Shown: positions 6,840-9,490 of the stretch, piece after piece | Numbering within the stretch: position 1 is the first letter of the stretch | Layout: each line of letters begins with the position of its first letter | DNA from: Pseudomonadota bacterium | GTDB taxonomy: Bacteria > Desulfobacterota > JAPLJL01 | Assembly (NCBI GenBank): GCA_026388615.1 | Contig: JAPLJL010000260.1 | Location: 1 to 9,490, forward strand | Length of the DNA stretch: 9,490 bases | Reading direction: 5' to 3' | The notes under the pieces: generated by a model | The model's input: only the letters and a program-made list of their open reading frames with translations | Told to the model about the DNA's origin: nothing | Databases searched by the model: none | Program-made: the position numbers and the translations under genes

Positions 6840-7850
6840 TTAAGCCAGTGCCCAGCTCAGAAGCGGGATCATGATTTCATGCGCCCCCAGGAAATAATAT
6901 CCCCGGGAGCGGGAACCGCTGATCCGCACCGGTCTCTGCGTCACGTTAACGAGCTCCCGGTATTGTTTTTGAAAATCAAAGGAAGCGGTGGTAATGCCTT
7001 TCCTGACCAGGAAATTTTTCCCCTTTCGATTTTTGCCATAAGCCAGGGCCTTGAGGAAAACCTCCGGCAGGATCACCGCCGAGCCCAGATTGAGATAAGC
7101 CCCGCCCTCCATCCGGGAAACCAGCTCGGCAAAACGATAAAAATCCCGGAGGCTGCCTTCTCCCAGGGCCTTACCGTCGCAATCCCGATGCAGATGGGTA
7201 ATATCCGTTCCCACCGCCACGTGGATGGTAACCGGGATCCCCAGCTCATAAGCCGCCGCCAGGATGCTGTATTTTTTGAATGGAAACCTCTGGGAATGCG
7301 GATTGCGGATTGCGGATTGCGGAATGTGATTTTTTAACTTTGAACCTTGAACCTTGAACCTTGAACCTTCCGCAATATATTTTCCGACCGCTTCTCCCAG
7401 CCCCAGTCCCTTTTTTACCCCCTCGTTGATGGCGCGGTTGATTTCCTCCCCCGTTTCCCGGGCAAAGCCGAACTCGCCCCGCTCCAGGGCCTCTTCAACA
7501 TCCTCCGAAGTACGGCCCACCCGGGCCACCTCATAATCGTGAATCAGGCCGGCCCCGTTCAGGGCGATCCCCTGAATCCAACCCCGCCGGGCCAGGTCTA
7601 TTATTACCGGGGAGAGTCCGGCTTTGATCACGTGAGCTCCCATCCCCCACAGGATCAAGCCTTCCCGGCTTCGGGCTTCCCCTATTCTCTTAATAAATTC
7701 GCGAAATTCTTGGGCCAGCAGAAGATCCGGCAGGCTGTGAATGAATTCCGAAAATTTCCGGTCACGGGCAGACCCGGGCGGCCGGGCAAAGTCTTCCACC
7801 CGCACCTTGCTCTTGCGGGCCTTTAACGAATAGGTTTTCCCCCTGGACAT
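6840..7850 (-). CDS. Unrecognised conserved-looking protein in the lipid A operon, possibly with a deoxyhypusine-synthase-like NAD-binding fold
   Basis: I cannot assign a function. Counting from the ATG at 7848-7850 the product is 336 residues, soluble, with no signal peptide or membrane segment. Notable stretches are GMGAHVIKAGLSPVIIDLA (about 69-87), LNGAGLIHDYEVARVGRTSE (about 97-116), GIPVTIHVAVGTDITHLHRD (about 204-223), LGEGSLRDFYRF and YLNLGSAVILPEVFLKAL. The GAGLIHD segment recalls deoxyhypusine synthase and its NAD-binding-like fold, but I do not see that family's HHI..AN active-site motif, so hypusine synthesis should not be assumed. Residues about 162-188 (7287-7367) come from inserted tandem repeats. 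The ATG has GGAGAGG just upstream (7854-7860), which favours it over an in-frame TTG at 7871. The gene lies 78 bp after the oxidoreductase gene and upstream of lpxB, so it is probably co-transcribed. Confidence 0.85.
   Translation of the reverse strand: MSRGKTYSLKARKSKVRVEDFARPPGSARDRKFSEFIHSLPDLLLAQEFREFIKRIGEARSREGLILWGMGAHVIKAGLSPVIIDLARRGWIQGIALNGAGLIHDYEVARVGRTSEDVEEALERGEFGFARETGEEINRAINEGVKKGLGLGEAVGKYIAEGSRFKVQGSKLKNHIPQSAIRNPHSQRFPFKKYSILAAAYELGIPVTIHVAVGTDITHLHRDCDGKALGEGSLRDFYRFAELVSRMEGGAYLNLGSAVILPEVFLKALAYGKNRKGKNFLVRKGITTASFDFQKQYRELVNVTQRPVRISGSRSRGYYFLGAHEIMIPLLSWALA
7287..7367 (-). repeat. Tandem 7-bp repeats inserted in frame within the gene at 6840-7850
   Basis: On the plus strand 7293-7327 contains GGAATGC, three GGATTGC units and GGAATGT. 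After a short T-rich spacer, 7341-7368 contains four perfect TGAACCT units. On the coding (minus) strand these translate to SRFKVQGSKLKN followed by IPQSAIRNPHSQR. The flanking protein (GKYIAE before, FPFKKYSI after) reads as if it was originally continuous. The insertion is about 27 codons and keeps the frame. In this orientation the TGAACCT-type unit has no stop in any of its three reading phases. Confidence 0.9.
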
Positions 7851-7928
7851 CTCCCTCTCCAAAGCCTGCAACGGCGGCTTCCCTCTCTTATGATCAAGGG
7901 AGCCGCAAATTAACCAATCCGGTGAAAA

Positions 7929-8954
7929 TTAACTTTTCGAGTCGTTCGGGCCGGTGGGGCGGTTCATCCAGTTGAAAAGATAGGGATGGTTGTTTAACCC
8001 GTCGAGGGCGGAGATGCTCTGCTTGAAACCCTCGACGATCCTCTCCGCCAGGGCCAGGGCCCGTTTCCCCTCTTCGCCCCCCACCCGGGGCGGGTGTTTC
8101 CCGCGGACCGCTTCCACAAATCCCTGGGTCTCGGCGGCCAGGGCATCGCGCTTCTTCACCCCCAGGCTTTCCACCTCGATTTTAGGTTCGGAGGAATCCC
8201 CGTCATCCGTGTTCACCCGCCGGCAATAAACCCCCTCCTGGCGTTCGCAGTCGATGGAAAAGTACCCGTCGATCTGGAAAATCCGGATCTTCCGCATCTT
8301 TTTCAGGGAAACGCGGCTGGCGGTCAGGTTGGCCACCGCCCCGTTCTCAAACTCGATCCGGGCATTGGCGATATCCACCAGCCGGGAAAGCACCGGCACA
8401 CCGATGGAAGCCACCTGCTTGATCGGGGAAGGAACCAGCTCCAGGACGATATCGAGGTCGTGGATCATGATATCCATGACCACGTCCACCTCAGTGCCCC
8501 GGTCATGGAAAAGGGAAAGACGGTGGATTTCGAAAAAGCGCGGGTCCTGAACCCGGCCCGACATCGCCTCCACGATCGGGTTAAATCTCTCGGTATGACC
8601 GACCTGCAGGATCACTTTTTCGCTTCGGGCCAGGCTGATTAGTTCCTCGGCCTCTGGCACCCTGCCGGTGATCGGCTTCTCGACCAGGACGTGCTTGCCC
8701 TTTCGGAGAAAATCGCGGGCGATTTCAAAATGCCGGGGAGTGGGAACCGCGATCGAAACCGCGTCCACTCTGGACATGATCTCCGCAGGGCTGGAATAAT
8801 AGGGGACCTCCAGAGTCTGGGCTTTCCCCTTGACCTCCGGGTCCGGATCCACCAGCCCCACCAGTTCGACTTCGGGAATATCCAGGTATTTCTGGGCCCG
8901 GAGAAACCCGATATAACCGGCCCCGACCACCCCGACCTTTAATTTTCCACCCAA
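7929..8954 (-). CDS. Gfo/Idh/MocA-family NAD(P)-dependent oxidoreductase, possible GnnA-like UDP-GlcNAc 3-dehydrogenase
   Basis: A 341-residue protein with a Rossmann N-terminus (GAGYIG at 11-16 and an acidic D36 after the second strand), EKP at 92-94, GHTERFNP at 119-126 and an HD pair at 165-166 in the C-terminal domain, all typical of Gfo/Idh/MocA sugar dehydrogenases. Members of this family beside lpx genes include GnnA, which oxidises the 3-OH of UDP-GlcNAc before transamination by GnnB to allow amide-linked lipid A acyl chains. That role is inferred from context only, since no aminotransferase is present in the window. The start is a TTG at 8952-8954, supported by AAGGGG at 8962-8967 with a 7-base spacing. 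It is the first gene of the minus-strand operon and is transcribed away from the small gene at 9153. Confidence 0.92.
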   Translation of the reverse strand: MGGKLKVGVVGAGYIGFLRAQKYLDIPEVELVGLVDPDPEVKGKAQTLEVPYYSSPAEIMSRVDAVSIAVPTPRHFEIARDFLRKGKHVLVEKPITGRVPEAEELISLARSEKVILQVGHTERFNPIVEAMSGRVQDPRFFEIHRLSLFHDRGTEVDVVMDIMIHDLDIVLELVPSPIKQVASIGVPVLSRLVDIANARIEFENGAVANLTASRVSLKKMRKIRIFQIDGYFSIDCERQEGVYCRRVNTDDGDSSEPKIEVESLGVKKRDALAAETQGFVEAVRGKHPPRVGGEEGKRALALAERIVEGFKQSISALDGLNNHPYLFNWMNRPTGPNDSKS

Positions 8955-8974
8955 GAAAAATCCCCTTGCTTTCT

Positions 8975-8987
8975 CTGGTTAAACCAG
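8975..8987. promoter_or_regulatory. Perfect 13-bp palindrome upstream of the operon, possible operator
   Basis: CTGGTT and AACCAG flank a single central base, about 20 bp upstream of the TTG start of the oxidoreductase. The half-site AACCAG appears again at 9135-9140, overlapping the ribosome binding site of the divergent gene. Binding by a regulator is only a guess. Confidence 0.3.
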
Positions 8988-9014
8988 CAGATCAAAGCCT
9001 GGTTACCGTCCTGG

Positions 9015-9022
9015 ATTATAAT
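9015..9022. promoter_or_regulatory. AT-rich promoter-like site in the divergent region
   Basis: ATTATAAT is self-complementary and gives a perfect TATAAT -10 hexamer on both strands (9017-9022 plus, 9015-9020 minus). It is the best -10 candidate for the minus-strand lipid A operon, about 60 bp before its start codon. The matching -35 regions are poor on both strands, so this is a candidate only. Confidence 0.35.
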
Positions 9023-9097
9023 ACTATATCACCCCCTAAATCAGAATAGGACGAAGGGGAACTAGAAGCGAGAATTACGTTTCCATTTTTTGAAAGG

Positions 9098-9125
9098 TTG
9101 AGCTAGAATCCTATCCGAATAAATT
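9098..9125 (+). promoter_or_regulatory. Weak candidate promoter for the small plus-strand gene
   Basis: TTGAGC at 9098-9103 and TAAATT at 9120-9125 are separated by 16 bp, each matching the sigma-70 consensus at four of six positions. TAGAAT at 9104-9109 is an alternative -10 with a poor -35. Either would give a short leader before the ribosome binding site. Confidence 0.25.
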
Positions 9126-9138
9126 ACGATTTTTAACC

Positions 9139-9144
9139 AGGAGG
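9139..9144 (+). promoter_or_regulatory. Strong Shine-Dalgarno of the small plus-strand gene
   Basis: AGGAGG lies 8 bases before the ATG at 9153-9155. It fixes the start of this short gene and is the clearest evidence that it is real. It contrasts with the missing Shine-Dalgarno sequences of lpxB, msbA, waaA and lpxK. Confidence 0.85.
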
Positions 9145-9152
9145 TTATTAAA

Positions 9153-9389
9153 ATGGTGGATGAAACCACGAAAGAGACGGCAGAAGACAAGTTCAGAAGA
9201 CTGGCCGAGACCCGGGTGAACGCGATCATGCAGAAGGTCCGGATTCTTTCCAACCTGGCCAAGCCCCCCTACAAGTTCAGCGAGGAGCAGGTGGACAAGA
9301 TCTTCCAGGCCATTCGCGCAGAGCTCGCCGAGGTCGAGGAGAAGTTCAAGAAACGGGGAGCCAAGAAACCGACCGGCTTTTCGCTCTAG
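9153..9389 (+). CDS. Small helical protein of unknown function (78 residues)
   Basis: I do not recognise a named family. The product is highly charged, soluble and probably all-helical, with no signal peptide, membrane segment or cysteine. The central part (about residues 13-66: FRRLAETRVNAIMQKVRILSN, then YKF.EEQVDKIFQAIRAELAEVEEKF) has the heptad-like spacing of hydrophobic residues expected of two helices that pack together. Small proteins with this RLAE.R...I...I..L.NL pattern occur in many bacteria without a known role, as far as I recall. A strong ribosome binding site and GC-rich third codon positions support a real gene. It is divergent from the lipid A operon, so a functional link is not implied. 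Confidence 0.85.
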   Translation: MVDETTKETAEDKFRRLAETRVNAIMQKVRILSNLAKPPYKFSEEQVDKIFQAIRAELAEVEEKFKKRGAKKPTGFSL

Positions 9390-9398
9390 AGCCTTTTT
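9375..9398 (+). terminator. Possible weak terminator overlapping the end of the small gene
   Basis: GGCT at 9375-9378 can pair with AGCC at 9390-9393, followed by TTTTT. A 10-bp palindrome (GCTCTAGAGC, 9383-9392) overlaps it and contains the stop codon. Stem strength is modest. A longer T-run at 9413-9420 follows without an evident stem. Confidence 0.25.
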
Positions 9399-9461
9399 GT
9401 TCGGTTCCTCTGATTTTTTTTGTTGCTGTTTGGGAAGGCTATGGTACCAAGGGGATGACTA

Positions 9462-9480
9462 GCTTTTCAAAAAGAAAAGC
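9462..9480. other. Perfect small hairpin at the right edge
   Basis: GCTTTTC at 9462-9468 and GAAAAGC at 9474-9480 form a 7-bp stem with a 5-base A loop. No T-run follows on either strand, so it is not a standard terminator. It may be the start of a structured leader continuing beyond the window. The bases after it are CACGGGCAAT. Confidence 0.4.
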
Positions 9481-9490
9481 CACGGGCAAT

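Noticed and set aside
7287..7368. CRISPR array in the tandem repeats
   Set aside because: Units are 7 bp and directly adjacent with no spacers, so it is a simple tandem repeat.
9062..9262. Minus-strand open frame overlapping the small gene at 9153
   Set aside because: It is antisense to the small gene, which has a strong Shine-Dalgarno, and it shows no recognisable motif.

Overview
The window holds a lipid A / Kdo assembly operon from a Gram-negative bacterium with GC-rich genes. Six genes lie on the minus strand and one small gene diverges on the plus strand. In transcription order (right to left) the minus-strand genes are: a Gfo/Idh/MocA-type sugar-nucleotide oxidoreductase (7929-8954), an unrecognised protein with hints of a deoxyhypusine-synthase-like fold (6840-7850), lpxB (5511-6674), msbA (3626-5377), a fused DUF374 acyltransferase-WaaA/KdtA Kdo transferase (1593-3551), and lpxK reading in frame into a GmhB-type heptose-bisphosphate phosphatase (1368 to the left edge, incomplete). 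Together these cover disaccharide formation (LpxB), 4'-phosphorylation (LpxK), Kdo addition (WaaA), probable late acylation (DUF374, the family of LpxJ) and flipping across the inner membrane (MsbA). GmhB points toward heptose supply for the core. Early genes (lpxA, lpxC, lpxD, lpxH/lpxI) are not in the window.

The organism cannot be named. The gene order resembles lipid A clusters of deltaproteobacteria such as Geobacter, but the two fusions and the abundant 7-bp tandem repeats fit a less-studied or uncultured lineage better. The sequence may be a metagenome assembly. lpxK carries an apparent one-base frameshift, which could be real or an assembly error.

The most unusual feature is a set of degenerate, 7-bp-period tandem repeats (locally 8-bp) that fill the four junctions between lpxK, waaA, msbA, lpxB and the gene at 6840-7850. 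Sequence differs between sites but the period is kept. In two junctions the repeats form long inverted arms. The lpxB and msbA stop codons lie inside repeat units, and the genes that follow a repeat lack a recognisable Shine-Dalgarno sequence. A further repeat sits in frame inside the gene at 6840-7850 and adds about 27 residues without breaking the reading frame. Genes away from the repeats have good Shine-Dalgarno sequences.

Right of the operon, a 198-bp divergent region (8955-9152) contains AT-rich promoter-like sequence and a perfect 13-bp palindrome. It leads into a 78-codon plus-strand gene with a strong ribosome binding site. The last 100 bases hold no gene, only T-runs and a small perfect hairpin close to the edge.
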